The notes beneath the pieces are model-generated. The model saw nothing but the letters and a program-made list of their open reading frames with translations, ran no database searches and was not told the origin of the DNA. Below, piece by piece: positions 44,249 to 57,023 of a DNA stretch of 64,000 nucleotides (within the stretch, counting starts at the first letter, position 1; each line of letters begins with the position of its first letter). Origin of the DNA: Lepidostoma basale (taxonomy: Eukaryota > Arthropoda > Insecta > Trichoptera > Lepidostomatidae); contig JAHDVF020000167.1 in NCBI GenBank assembly GCA_022606425.2, positions 372,001 to 436,000 of the forward strand. Reading direction: 5' to 3'. The position numbers and the translations under genes are program-made.

Positions 44249-45784
44249 AAAGAACCTCCTAGTTATTTAAGTATGAAATTTTGAAATACCCATTTAGTGA
44301 TATATTTCCAAATATTAAATTCACAATGAAAATAATATAGGATGTGTATTTTAATTTGTATTAATATTTTGATCATATTTGTACTTGTTACCAAAAATCA
44401 ATTTCAGCATTAAAATTCAAAATTTAAGTATTCTTTAAAATACAAACCAATGCATTCATTCCAACACACCAAAATTACAGAGATTTAACAACAACAACAA
44501 AAAAATTGTAAACCCCAATATTAATTTAGGTATCTGTTATCTTTACAATCAAAATTCTTTGTTCGAACAGTTTAACAAAGGCTCGTCATTATAAAGGAAG
44601 AGTAATAAATGTTGTTTTACGTGCTTACACTGAAATGTTGACTTGTTTGCTCCTTCTTTTTCATAAAATTAAAAGTTTTGGTGTTATCTCTTACAATTCA
44701 TTGAACCTGTTGAATTATGGCCGCGGGCACGCGAATAGTGCTGCTCTTTTGACCACGAGAGTCGGGACGGAGAGGATGTTTACCAGTTCTTTGGCTGAAG
44801 GTTCCCGCCAGAGCCTGCTTGTTTGATTTCGGGATTTATCATTAACCGTATATCAGAGCACACAAGCATAGAAAAGTCTTTGTAGAGAGCGATAGCGCCA
44901 GCACGCGCGGTACTAAAACTTATCAAGTTACCGCCTATTTTTTGTATGAAAATCATTCTGAGTATGAATAAAGGAGATAAAATACTTTATGGCGCTCCTT
45001 TTAAGATTTATTTGCCGACTTAAATGTTCGAAACTCTTCTAAAGACGTCATGAAAATGGGAAAAAACGATTTTATACGCCTTTTTGAGCGAACATAAAGG
45101 CCTAAGATTTGCGAATGCCGGTTCTACCGAACTCCGCTAAAGCATGGTAATATCATTATTCACCGGGATTATACGCAATTATATTCCATCGCTTTAATAT
45201 TTTAAATGATTTCCTACTGAGACTAATTTTCAGCAGTAAACTAAGAAACCGTCTAGGTACATTAATATCGGAGTAAGTTACTCTGTCTCCGGTGGAGAAA
45301 ACAATAAAAGTATTAATTACTTTTAAAGTTTTCGAAAAATCCCGTTCTACAAAAACTTAAAGAGTTTCGGGTTCGCTTTCGTATTTTTTCTTCCGCCCGT
45401 ACACTGTTGAGCGTTGAATAATTCACCGAATGAACCCATTTTCTCCCTGGAATTGGACATAACTATAACCTCCCAGATAATGTACGGCCTTTTACATAAT
45501 TCGATCTTGAAATTGAAACGTAAATCACGTATTAAAATTGTTTTTCCACGCAAACAAGGAACAAAGATGATCGCGCACATTTCTTATACTTTTATGGCAA
45601 GGGTTGTTGAATTTTCCAATAATAAGCTACATTCTTTATTTTAAGAAATTCCTATATTTGTAGGTAAAATATTTTAGCTGAAATAAACTGTAATATTCTG
45701 GGAAAAGGTGCGTTTTCGCTTGAAATTCGAATGCTTTTTGATTTTCATAATATTATAAATATGTACATATTTTAATATTCATAC
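44249..45784. other. unassigned; GC-richer 44700-44930 and 45000-45620
   Basis: Apparently single-copy. Short open frames on both strands at 45347-45644 have no recognised motif. Confidence 0.4.
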
Positions 45785-45965
45785 TTGTAATTAATACGAA
45801 TGGAAAAACACTAATTTCTAGAAGTTTAATTATATCTTACGTTAATGCCACGTTTCGCCTGTCTAATGACATGTCAAATGTTTGATAATACTTAAGACAT
45901 GAGAAACATGTCATTACCATACAATATAATTAAACTTCTAGAAAACAGACTTTTTCATTCTAATA
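45785..45965. repeat. hammerhead-like inverted pair (ACATGT subfamily)
   Basis: Ends attaatacgaatgg and tttttcattctaat; left arm CACGTTTCGCCT, right arm TTTGATAATAC... GAGAAACATGTC near 45878-45922. Stem II is decayed in the right arm. Confidence 0.55.
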
Positions 45966-47021
45966 AAGTTTTAATAAATTTTAAATAAAAATGTTTGTTA
46001 GTTTGTAATATATTTTTAATGTTTTCGGTAAAATTCTTTCAAAGTATTTTTTATCAAAAAGGCGAAAAACGCGCGGTAATTCCCTTTTCACGAATATAAA
46101 ACGAGATGCTATGAAAAATGTTTAATAAGTATTGTTTTTTTTTTATTTCTTAATTTATTTGTCATATAATACTTGATGTATTATATAACAAATAAACAAA
46201 AATATCAAATTCCTTGAATATTTGTTATTTATAACATAGCAAAATAGTTAAAATTTTAATTAATATTTGAATAGGCGATAAAAAAAATATTTCTTTACTT
46301 TAAAATAAAAAAGGCGTTATTGAGTCCCATAATAAAATTTCACTCGTTTTCGTTTTATAATGAATAGTAGTGAAGAAATCGTACGTCTGATGAGGCCAAT
46401 GTTTGTATACTCCCTATTAATGAAGAATGAAAAAAAAAGAATATCCGAATACTAAAACTGATTATCCATGTTTTAAAAACTGGAATGAGAAAAAATCGAC
46501 GGCTTAATATTTTTATCAGAATTAACTTAAAATGCAAAGAATGTAAACGCATTTTTTTAAATTGAATCCCTCTTGGTGACCGTATCTAAATGTATGAAAC
46601 TATAAAATGTATTATTTGCTCCTGGCAACCCTAACCGCTCGGTATTCCCGTAGTAAGACAGGGCCAGCGCAGGGCGATAGCGCCCGCGGCCGATAACAGA
46701 ATTAACGGAATAGCGCCATCTATCTTTTAAATGTGCACCTTTGTGCCTCGCCTAAGGGGCTCGCTCTATTTGTTAATGCAAACTTATGCTAGCCTTTTTC
46801 TATCTTAAATTTCGGTAACTCCTCTCCTTCCTAACAAACCTCTTGAAAAAACAATACGACGCATTATCCTTTATTTATAATGTTAATTTTTTGCCTCTTC
46901 TGCTCACACGTTATTTTCCTTGTTGTGTTCCATTTATGGAAATATATTATTTGACCCACTATTTCTCCTAATGGGTACTTATAGTAGCTAAGTACAATAA
47001 TAAAAACACATATTTTATTTT
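45966..47021. other. AT-rich; GC-rich patch 46610-46750
   Basis: No gene recognised. The patch includes gggcgatagcgcccgcggcc. Confidence 0.4.
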
Positions 47022-47115
47022 ACGTTGATGAGAACATCCGTTTACTTGAAGTCTTATTATTTTTTGTGGGAGTAACATGTTTTGCCTTGCTAGGGAAATT
47101 TATTGTGGCATTCCA
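47022..47115 (-). repeat. hammerhead-like repeat half (ACATGT subfamily)
   Basis: gggagtaacatgttttgcct (stem III ACATGT, AAAA, GGC...) with the shared tail inverted at left. Truncated at right. Confidence 0.5.
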
Positions 47116-47135
47116 GACAAGAAATATTTTCATTG

Positions 47136-47400
47136 TTGTTTTTTTTTTTTATTGATTTATTCGATTTAATATGGGAGTATCGTGAGAGGCCTCTCATTTT
47201 TGATACCTCACTATTTATGACATGATTGGCTCTCTTGAACATTATTAGAACCAGAAAATATACTTATTTCAAGTTTGTGAAAAAATAATCATAATATTTT
47301 TTAAAACTTATTTACTAAACAATTGAACAAATAACAAATTACGGCAAACTTAAGTTAAAATTACATAATCTATTTTAGTTATAATATATTATTAACATAA
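47136..47400 (-). mobile_element. CR1/Jockey-like 3' end fragment
   Basis: A T run (poly(A) of the minus strand) followed by gggagtatcgtgagaggc and downstream bases co-linear with the 3' UTR of the element at 47517-49655. A second, severely truncated copy of that family. Confidence 0.75.
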
Positions 47401-47404
47401 TTAG

Positions 47405-47510
47405 ACGACCTTAGATATGAAAGTGAAACTTGGAACTGGCAAAAGAAGGATGAAAATAGAATATATGCGGTAGAAAAAAGACATCTTAGACGTTTGTGTG
47501 GAAAATGTGT

Positions 47511-47516
<6 letters not shown>
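47405..47516 (+). pseudogene. family A fragment interrupted by CR1-like insertion
   Basis: Reads NWQKKDENRIYAVEKRHLRR and LCGKCVYD, then stops abruptly at the poly(T) start at 47517, so the CR1-like copy abuts or inserted into it. Confidence 0.75.
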
Positions 47517-47542
<26 letters not shown>

Positions 47543-47998
47543 ATTATACGATTTTATTTTGGGAGTATCGTGAGAGGACTCTCATTACTGATACGCCACT
47601 ATTTAAGACATGACTTTTTAATACATTATTATAAACAGGAAATATACTTATTGTAAAAAATTATAAATAGAATTACTTAAAACTAACTAAACTAAATAAT
47701 CGAGCAAATACAAATTACGGCAAGTCAAAATTACAATTAAATTTAAATTTTTTAAAAGTTAAATATAAATTGATAATACATCTATAATATTTACTACACA
47801 GATAATAAATGGAGAGTGAAATGAAGAAATGTATAAATTCTCGGCTTGAAACAGAAAATCAGGGAGAGTTTTGAAAATATCACGAAATAATTTATAACAA
47901 GAAAATATAGAATATGAGTTAAAAAATTAATATAATTTTAAATCAATTGCGGTACCATAATAGTATTCCAAAGTAAACAGTTTAATCACTATATTAAG

Positions 47999-48703
47999 TT
48001 AAAAATCATTATTTTCTAAAATCTGGTTAAGGAAATATAATTTAAGTGGGTTATTTTTTGTTTCATCTTTAAGGTGTTCCGGAAGTCTATTAAGTGCAGA
48101 AAAAGCTATGAATTTAAGTGATTTTATTCCGTATTTAGTAGTGGATACTTTGGGGATATACAGGTTGTTTGCTTGTCTAGTGTTATGGTCATGTATGCCA
48201 TTGTTGAGATTAAAGGTTGTATTAAAATGTAATGATTTTTGAATCAATTGCTTGATTGTACAAGTTATTTCGTATAGCGGCAGTATTTTTATTGGAAGGA
48301 TTTTTGTATTTTTGTAGATATCTTTAGTGGGGGTGTCAACTGGGAGTTTAAGTATGTTTTTTATTGCCCTGTTCTGTAGTACCTGTAGTTGGTTGATATA
48401 TTTTTTTGTTGTAAAACCCCAGATACAGGACAGGTATGATAGGTGCGAGTGCACGAATGCATAGTAGATAGAAAGCAGAGTATTTGTTTTTATCAATTTT
48501 TGGAATCTATAGAGAATACCTATTACTGGAGTTATTTTGTTAATAATGTTTTCTATGTGCATATTCCAATTTAGTTTGTCATCGATTATTAATCCCAGAT
48601 ATTTCGTAGAGTTTTGTTTATGTAATAGGTGACCATTTAATTGTATGCTTATATCATAGTGAGGTCTGTTATTAAAAAGTAGGTAGTGCGTTTTTTTTTT
48701 CAT
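47999..48703 (-). pseudogene. ORF2 C-terminal part, shifted frame
   Basis: 234 codons continuing the same protein: KYLGLIIDDKLNWNMHIENI, YYAFVHSHLSYLSCIWG, LQVLQNRAIKNILKLP and a C-terminal HNTRQANNLYIPKVSTTKYG block typical of CR1/Jockey RTs. Overlaps the upstream frame by 32 bases at the homopolymer. Apart from this frameshift the whole region is open, so the insertion is probably young (or the slip is a sequencing error). Confidence 0.9.
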
Positions 48704-49655
48704 TAACTGTTAGTTTGTTCAGTCTCAGCCACTCCGCGAGTTCCACAAGATCCGATTGAATATTCTTTTCTAATTGCTTTAAATTTTCATGTTGATAGAA
48801 GATCACTGTGTCGTCTGCATAGAGTTGCAGTGTGCCGTGTAGTTGTAGATCTGTTATGTCATTGATGTATATTAGAAAGAGCAGTGGGCCCAGGATAGAT
48901 CCTTGGGGTACTCCACATGTAACCCTTTCAATGGTGCTCTGATAACTGTCTATTTCAACTATTTGTAACCTGCTTGTTAGGTAGCTTCTGAAGAGATCTA
49001 AGTATTTGTGCGTAACTCCAATATATTGAAGCTTTTCGAGCAATATCTTATGGTCCACAGTGTCAAACGCTTTCTTTAAATCGATAAAAATAGCAGATGT
49101 GTACTTTTTGCTGTCAATGTGATTTTGAAGTGAGGCTATTATGTCAAATGTTGCACTTTTTGTGGTTGACTTTTTTGTAAAACCGTATTGGTTGGGTGAA
49201 AGAAATTTAATTTTATCAAGATAATTTGTTAGTCTGTTCTTCATGAGAGTTTCAAATATTTTTGATATGATTGGAAGAATAGAAATCGGGCGATAATTAT
49301 TAACATGTTTTGTGGAATCTCCTTTATGAATTGGGACTACTTTAGCTATTTTCAGTTTATTTGGAAAAATACCAGAGGAGATGGTTTTATTTATTAGTTT
49401 GACTAAATCATTCGCCAGTTCATCGCTGCAGGCCTTTAACATTTTGGGTGATATTTTGTCCACTCCTGAGGCGGCACGATTCTTTAAGTTCGATATTATG
49501 CGTTTTACTTCTGTTTCATTAGTATATGTCATGTAAAAAGATTGCAGAACAGATTTAGAGTTTGATATTGAATTAGAGTCAGTGGTCATTATTGGAATTT
49601 TCGATGCGAGATCATGACCAACTGAGGTGAAGTACGTATTAAAAGCGTTTGCAAT
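48672..49655 (-). pseudogene. ORF2 reverse transcriptase, upstream part
   Basis: Open from the truncated 5' end; the first ATG (49589) is internal. RT blocks in order: ASGVDKISPKMLK (fingers), VPIHKGD, NYRPISILPIISKIFE, NQYGFTKKSTT, FIDLKKAFDTVDH (motif A), GVPQGSILGPLLFLIYINDI (motif B) and LYADDTVIF (catalytic box). All catalytic Asp residues are present. The frame ends at a run of A codons (T run near 48690-48700 on plus), where a one-base slip separates it from the downstream part. Confidence 0.9.
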
Positions 49656-49689
49656 TAATAATTAATATTTAATATGGAGTATTTTTTTC

Positions 49690-49885
49690 ATTCATTTAAT
49701 TTGTAGCGTTGCGTTATTAAAAAAATAAAACAATTGTTGACTTTGTTTTTACAATACTTTATTTTGTTCTATCGAACCAACCGGTTACGCTTCTGCCGGA
49801 GCTTCGGAGTTTCAAAACATGCTTGAGTTTGTTTTAATATAGAAGCGGTTGGCTTTTTCTCATTTTTTTTTTATCTTTCAAATAA
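49690..49885 (-). repeat. hammerhead-like inverted pair (ACCGGT subfamily)
   Basis: Minus strand: CTCCGAA, stem II (GCTCC with GCAGAAGC), GTAA, ACCGGT (49780-49785), as in 14590-14725. Mirror remnant at 49845-49855 (gaagcggttggc). Core decayed. Confidence 0.55.
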
Positions 49886-50849
49886 AATAAAAATCAATTT
49901 TTATTACATTATATGTGTTGATTCCTTTGATTTTAAAGAACTACATAATTAGTACATTTTCAGTAAATATAAAATACTATTTACATTCTTTTTCAAATAC
50001 TAATTCATTAGCAACTGAGTCTCACCTAATAAGATTAAACCTGGTCCTGGTTATAAAATATATGAAAACATATTAATAAAGTATAAAAAATACTTTTTAA
50101 AGGTTTTGAGAAACATTTTTTGATAAAACAGAATTTAAAAATAATATTCCAACGTTTTAATGTACATTAAAACCCAGTAAAATACATTTTGAGCATGTCG
50201 GGATAAATACAGAAATATCACTTAAAAAATACTGTCCCATATAATAAAAAATACAGTCTTTTATCATAAAAAATTGAACAACGCTAATTAAATTATTCAA
50301 TATTAGAAATAATTGTTTCATATAGGTTGTCATGATTATAAGTGGTAAGGTTGTTATTGAGTATATTGTGTTTATGCATACCATACATATCTCTGTATAT
50401 AAGTACAATATGTTCAATTACTATAGATGGATATACATATTTTTGGGTAATTGCTTATGTAATAATTTCAGTACGAATTGAATGAATGTATGTTCAGAGA
50501 AATTCATATCGTTTACATGGATACCGCACTCGATCGGAAACCGCGGAATGTAATCCGAAAATGTCGCTTTAGTGGTAGATTCGGTCAAATGTTATTAATA
50601 TATTGGATAATAATATTTAGAACTTACCATGTAACAAAACATCATTAATAATAAAACATATTTCAAATATTTCTTCTATATTCACTTTGGTTTGTGAGTT
50701 CAAATTTCAAATGTATATATTTTTAAATATTTTATGACTATACTCGTGATCACATTTTAGTACCTTAATTTTTCGTATCGATTTTTTATTTAATTTTATT
50801 CCAAATATTCAATAATAAGGCAAATAAAAAATTACGATTATTTAGCGTT
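49886..50849. other. AT-rich, unassigned
   Basis: No recognised feature. Confidence 0.4.
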
Positions 50850-51045
50850 TAATGATTTTACTGAAATCTCTTGATGAATGTTCATTTTAAATTATAATTA
50901 AAAACGATTTTTTTAACTACTTCCACTTGAGTCTTAATTTAGACAGCCGGCAGACCGGTCTGTCGATGCCAGCGAGCTTGGAGAAACCGGTTGCTGTCGA
51001 AATAAAAAATAAAGTGGAAGTTGTTAAAAATCATCGTTTTTAAAA
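50850..51045 (+). ncRNA. hammerhead-like inverted repeat (ACCGGT subfamily)
   Basis: CTGTCGA (50960-50966), extra T, stem II (GCCAG and CTTGG), GAAA (50983-50986), ACCGGT (50986-50991). A second ACCGGT-C (50954-50960) directly precedes the 5' box, so two cleavage-site-like palindromes bracket one core, as expected for a junction of tandem units. gacagc (50942-50947) can pair with gctgtc after the core. Outer arms (aactacttccactt ... aagtggaagttgtt) are inverted. Core position 6 is U. Confidence 0.6.
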
Positions 51046-51055
51046 ATAAAAAAAA

Positions 51056-51525
51056 CTAACGAGCCCTCACGCCGTCTCCCCGAAGGGGTAGGCAGAAAAA
51101 ATGGACTGCCAAACTTTTCTTTCCTGATATATTTTTCTCGCTTCCTCAACATTCATACATCGTGTCACGCACGCGCGTCGATTTCTTTGACTCCTCACAT
51201 GGCCGACATTCAATATTTGATTTATTTGTTCGTGCCACGTTTTCCTCGGTCTTCCTCTATTTCTGGTTCCATTTACATCATTAACTTATAATTTTTTTAC
51301 CATTCTTTCTTCATTCATTCTTTCCATATGTCCAAACCATCTTAATGATCCTTTCATTATTTTGTTCATGACACCATCATTCGCACCGCATTCACTTATT
51401 ATATTTTCATTCGACACTCTATCATACACAGAGTATCCACACATTCGTCTAAAAGATCTCATTTCTACTGCATTTATTCTACTTTCATCCTTCTTTTGCC
51501 AGTTCTATGCTTCGCTTCCATACAG
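51056..51525 (-). pseudogene. family A 3' fragment
   Basis: Minus-strand codons from the NWQKKDES region through SLRWFGHME-like, RGRPRKTW-like and RRACVTRCMNVEEAR-like stretches to the terminal codons; closest to 6805-7290. Small indels break the frame. Confidence 0.8.
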
Positions 51526-51730
51526 ATATTACAAATAGCATAAATGTTTAAGGGATCTATTGTGTACAGGTTACAAATTATACAATTATTACAACATAAT
51601 ACCAGAAACGCATGAGAGATGGTTCGATATTAGGAAGATAAGATACTCCAAAGTCAAGAGTATTTGTCTTCCGAACGTATTTTTACTAATATGAAAGACG
51701 TCAATCTTCGAGGAGACGCGTTCAGCAGAC
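51526..51730 (-). repeat. family F repeat (non-LTR 3' end), minus copy
   Basis: Inverse of 52685-52915: tctattgtgtacagg, gcatgagagatggttcgata, agagtatttgtcttccgaac. Abuts the truncated family A copy. Confidence 0.65.
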
Positions 51731-52540
51731 TAATTGCTCTTCCCATCGATGTCACCAGAGGCAGATTGGTTCTGGCGGGTGGTAGGTAAAACAATCTGTA
51801 CTCTCGCTGTCGGATATCTATCGGTTTATTTTAAATTTTTGAGTTTATATTCTCGACATGTTTAGTTAGTAAGTTAGTAATATCTGTTGAGTTAATTAAC
51901 TGTTTTGATTTGATTTGAAAACAAAAAAAGAAAAACAGTGTTTTAAAATGCATTAAGAAATTCAGAATTTTGTAATGATTTTTATTCTATACGTGATGCG
52001 AAGTACCATATACGTAATGCGTACCATATACGTGATGCGAAGTCGTCGTGTAGTTTTTGAAAATGTCTTATTCTCGTCGATTTGGATACTTATAATTGAT
52101 AATACAGTAAATCGTGTCTAATCAATTTTCTGCAGCTAGATGCGCGTCATTTAATTACCTCAATCCATCGAGAGCCGCTGAACCGTAATCCGTAAATGCC
52201 TCTTAAGGGGACCTCGGTCAATCAGCGGTCCCCTGGTGTGTCGCCTCGTGTCAAAGAGTTCAAGCTCATCTGATTTCCCCAGATATCCTTCCCTTAATTC
52301 TGCCGCCACGGGAGACTCCGCCATATCAGACGCTGTGAACTCTTTGGATTGAATGCCAATTTAAGAACGCGAGCTTTGTTTCAATCTGAGATTTAATGAA
52401 ACTATTTTACTAGTGTGATCGTTTAAAAACAATAATTGTTATTTTTATACGAGCTTTTTACTTGCTAGTAAATATAATAACTAAGCGGTACAAAAGGTAT
52501 ACTCTTTGTATCTTTAAAAATGTAAACACAAAAAAAAATT
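51731..52540. other. unassigned; short tandem and GC-rich patch
   Basis: accatatacgtgatgcg recurs in tandem near 51990-52045. 52130-52350 is GC-richer and single-copy. Confidence 0.45.
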
Positions 52541-52544
52541 ATTG

Positions 52545-52670
52545 ATGAAAATGACCGTTTTCTAGAAATCATTTAAATATTTTAAAGATATTGCATTTAA
52601 TACTACTCTAGCAAGGCGAAAAGTATCACTTGATTAAAATATAATAAAACATCTGAAAACGGACGGGTCT
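52545..52670 (+). repeat. hammerhead-like inverted pair (ACATGT subfamily)
   Basis: Plus arm: tagcaaggcgaaaagtatca, then tataataaaacatctgaaaa. Left arm mirrors the tail (accgttttctagaaatcatt). Core decayed. Confidence 0.5.
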
Positions 52671-52684
52671 TATCATCATCTCAT

Positions 52685-52915
52685 GAACGCGGTTTCTTCG
52701 AAGATCTTCGTCTTTCATGGTTGTGATGGTACGTTCAGAAGACAGATACTCTCGACTTTAGAAAGTATCTTGTCTACTTAGGTACCAACCATATCTAATA
52801 CGTTCCTGGTATATAATTTTTTTACCTGTACTCAATAGATGCCTAAAATATTTTTATGCTGTTTGTAATGTCTTTTGAGTAAATAAACCGATTTTATTGA
52901 TTTGAATTGATTGAT
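52685..52915 (+). repeat. family F repeat (non-LTR 3' end), plus copy
   Basis: Ends in aaataaaccgattttattga and ttgaattgattgat, a simple tail of the sort seen on CR1/Jockey-type 3' UTRs. Further copies at 51526-51730 and 62048-62208. Confidence 0.65.
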
Positions 52916-52994
52916 CTCGTATATTACCGATAAATCCTTCCCACAGACAATGTGTTAGAATAAGTTAAACTCAAAAACAATTTTTATTTTGCTA

Positions 52995-53198
52995 AACTAA
53001 TGAACTTACCATCATACCGTCTCTCCGAAGTAGTAAGCAAATAGAATAAACCACCACACTGTTCTTCACTGACGTACATATATCGTTTCCTCAACATTCA
53101 TACATCATGTCATGCACGAACGTCGATTTCTCCGACTCCTCGCGTGGTCGGCATTTAATATTTGATTGGTTTGATCGCGCCACGTTTTTCTCGGTTCA
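52995..53198 (-). mobile_element. family A 3' fragment
   Basis: Terminal codons on the minus strand up to the RKTW region; diverged and frame-broken. The (TTAG)n tail is eroded. Confidence 0.7.
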
Positions 53199-53216
53199 AA
53201 ATTTCAAAACAATAAC

Positions 53217-53265
53217 AAACCATCACGCCGTTTCACCGGAAGGGAAGGCAGGGAGAATGGACCTT
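53217..53265 (-). mobile_element. family A 3' end scrap
   Basis: aaccatcacgccgtttcacc followed by terminal codons only. Lies about 20 bases beyond another family A fragment. Confidence 0.65.
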
Positions 53266-54289
53266 TAAATTTTGATTAAATACTTAATATCCAAAATTGG
53301 ATCACCTTAAACCATTTTAATTAAAAACTATTAAATAAACCAATTTTGTAACGTAACCTTCGGCGACATAAATTATAGGCGCTCGGCCCCTTCCGCCCGC
53401 CACCCAAACTTGCCCCTTTCCCTTCGTCCATTCGATCTTCGGCATTTCTTTCGCGCCGATTTCTCTCCGTTGTCTGGCGATAGAGGAAAAATTCCAATCA
53501 CCGATTCGAGAGATCGTTACGCCTAATGCCCCATCCCCACGCGCGGACCGGACCAAGATTTTCCTCCCGGACTAAATTGGACGCTATTTATTTCGTGTCG
53601 ATTTATATTAATAGCCTAGATTGGACAGGGGGATGATATCGGGGTTAGCAATTTTCTACGCACTGTATTCAAAATTGTTTCTTTTCGACATTTTCCATAC
53701 CGCTTTGTTATTGGAGCGGAGATAATGAACGAAGTTTCGATTGTCGCTGACCCGAGACGGTTAATTGAGATCGTACGTTTTATGTGATGAAAGGGTGATA
53801 AATAAAATATATGCCTACATTTCGAGGGCTGCGGAGGCGCTGGAAAAGCTCCTTTATTCGGAAAAGGCCTCACCATCAAGTTATGATACTTTATTTTATC
53901 CGTGCAGACTATCTTTAATGAAACCAGGCGGGTTTTTTCTCTTATCTTAAACCAAATCTGTTAGCAGAATCGTATATGTTTCCGTAAAAATCCTAACCAA
54001 ATATTTAACTGAAATTGTTTTAGTCGCCATTATTTCCTGTTTTCAATCATCTATGACATAATTTAGTTTGTTCTATACCATTAACTGTCAATATTTATCA
54101 AATTTATATTTTACCATGTTCTCAAAGAATAAGTTTTTAATTTGTTTGATAAAGAGTAACATAGTAATTTTATAAAAGATGGGATATTTGGTAATTTTTT
54201 TATTTGATTCGTTAATCGCAAAATAGTTCACTCGGAAATATAATGCTGAGCAATTTAACATTGTATTTTACTCAAGCCATTAAATTATC
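53266..54289. other. unassigned; GC-rich island 53330-53640
   Basis: The island has low stop density (53317-53556 and 53616-53879 on minus) but no recognised domain. Remainder AT-rich. Confidence 0.4.
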
Positions 54290-54490
54290 CTTACTTCCAT
54301 ACTTATACAGCCGATAACGTCAACAATTAGACATATGCATCCCCCATATCCCATATCTTGTGTCTTCTGCATCCAGTCACCAGCAATTGCGCTGATGTCA
54401 TCTGACCATCGTGTTGTGTCTCCTTCTACTTCTCCTATCTTAACGCGGTCTCCATTATAATATTCCACTACCATTGAAAACAATTTTTCG
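54290..54490 (-). pseudogene. family D (RTE-like) fragment
   Basis: Reads EVEGDTTRWSDDISAIAGDW and MQKTQDM, matching GRPPTRWSDDI...AQDR of the copy at 37757-38030. Small piece only. Confidence 0.65.
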
Positions 54491-54539
54491 GAAGTTGTAT
54501 ATATGCTACTATGTTACACCACACTTCTAATTTTTTAGT

Positions 54540-54588
54540 TCAATCTAATCCTTAAAATTATTAATCCGCAATGGGTAAAATCCAGTAT

Positions 54589-54589
<1 letters not shown>
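54540..54589 (+). repeat. family G 3' end
   Basis: gcaatgggtaaaatccagta followed by tttg, the end of family G, running straight into (TA)n. Confidence 0.7.
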
Positions 54590-55881
<1,292 letters not shown>

Positions 55882-55888
55882 TAATAAC
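55882..55888 (+). repeat. target-site duplication, left
   Basis: TAATAAC, identical to 60970-60976 at the other end of the BEL/Pao element. Confidence 0.75.
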
Positions 55889-56980
55889 TGTTTAGGCTAT
55901 TTTTGTAATCAAACAAAGATGTTAGCAACTAGACATTTAGACTTTAAATAATTACAGATGTTATTTATGTAGATATAATTTTTACCTTTGTTTGCCGACT
56001 TGTAAAGGTTTTGAATATTATCGCGGGTATTTCTGGCAAATAAAATAATAAATAATAATTGGATATTATTTGTATAGGCCGAACAGTCAAAGGTGCTGGC
56101 TTAGGACCGGAGAAAGATAATTTTAAAAGGTCAATAAACATAATTGCAGTTTTTCCCGTATTCTTCAAACAATGCATTTAGGTTGTTTGTTTAGGGCAAA
56201 TAGTTAAAATGGGTTAGTCCCAAACATTAAAATTAGTTTACTTAAAGTTTATGTAAACAGTAAATTCTATAGAGCGCTCATAAAGGATAATCCTAGCAGT
56301 AGGTACAATGACAAGAAACCATCATGCCGTTTCCCCGAGAGGGTAGGCAGTTAGAAAATTATTATTTAGAAATTTAATTAAATAAAAAGGTTGTTTAGTT
56401 ACAGTACATTTTAGATATATGTTAGTTATACCTAACATTATTGCAGTATTTAAATTTTGTAATGTTTTGTGTGTCTTTGTTTGTCTTTGCATCTTTGTTA
56501 TATGAATAGATATGTAACGACTTAGTATTTTATGTAAATTGATCTAATTGGCCTACACGGTAAAAGGTAAAGCCTTACGGTGTGGTTAGGTTAAGATTAT
56601 AATTAGTTAAATATTAAGTTTTAATTTTGTAATTAATGTGCATAAATATGTCACGGAACGGAATGGACTTGAGGTAACGGGAAAACCAGCCACCCTTTGT
56701 CAGGGTTGGCTTTATATTCAGTACCCTTTTAGAGAAGGCAGAAGTGACCACTTGTCAGTGCTAGAGTAAGGAACATCCTTACGCTCCCGCGAACTCACGT
56801 CAGTTTTCCGTTCCGTCGAAGAAGTGGACATTTGCTAGGAATGTCGTAATGCTTTGGGCGGAATTAAATAGTTCGATCCGAGACCGGTGATCTTATTTGG
56901 GAAAACGTGACGTGAGAGTATGTGTGTGCGCGACCAGGAAATTCAGTTTAGTCAAGTAGAAAAGTGACTTTTAGGCTGAA
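55889..56980 (+). mobile_element. BEL/Pao-like 5' LTR
   Basis: Starts TGTTTAGGC. Almost identical to 59832-60969 for its first 850 bases or so (one mismatch seen), then increasingly different, with the last 110-150 bases strongly diverged. It is followed by a tRNA primer-binding site. Contains an embedded family A 3' end (about 56315-56360, minus orientation), also present in the other LTR. The exact 3' boundary is uncertain by a few bases. Confidence 0.85.
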
Positions 56981-56985
56981 ACATC

Positions 56986-57002
56986 TGGTCCTTCGAGCCG
57001 GA
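56986..57002 (+). other. primer-binding site
   Basis: TGGTCCTTCGAGCCGGA begins with TGG, complementary to a tRNA CCA end, a few bases after the LTR. This type of site is known from BEL/Pao elements. Confidence 0.75.
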
Positions 57003-57023
57003 TCTTGGACTTGGCTGAAGAAG

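Larger units (their letters stand above)
47517..49655 (-). mobile_element. CR1/Jockey-like non-LTR retrotransposon, 5'-truncated
   Basis: Minus-strand element with a 26-base poly(A) tail (T run 47517-47542), a 3' UTR of about 450 bases, and most of the RT-containing ORF2. The 5' end is near 49655, where coding sequence (ANAFNTYFTSVGHDLASKIP) meets unrelated AT-rich DNA resembling the hammerhead-repeat flank. Endonuclease absent. Confidence 0.85.

Noticed and set aside
56964..57023. Start of the BEL polyprotein at a GTG within the LTR
   Set aside because: It lies upstream of the primer-binding site; the first ATG after it (57024) is the plausible start.
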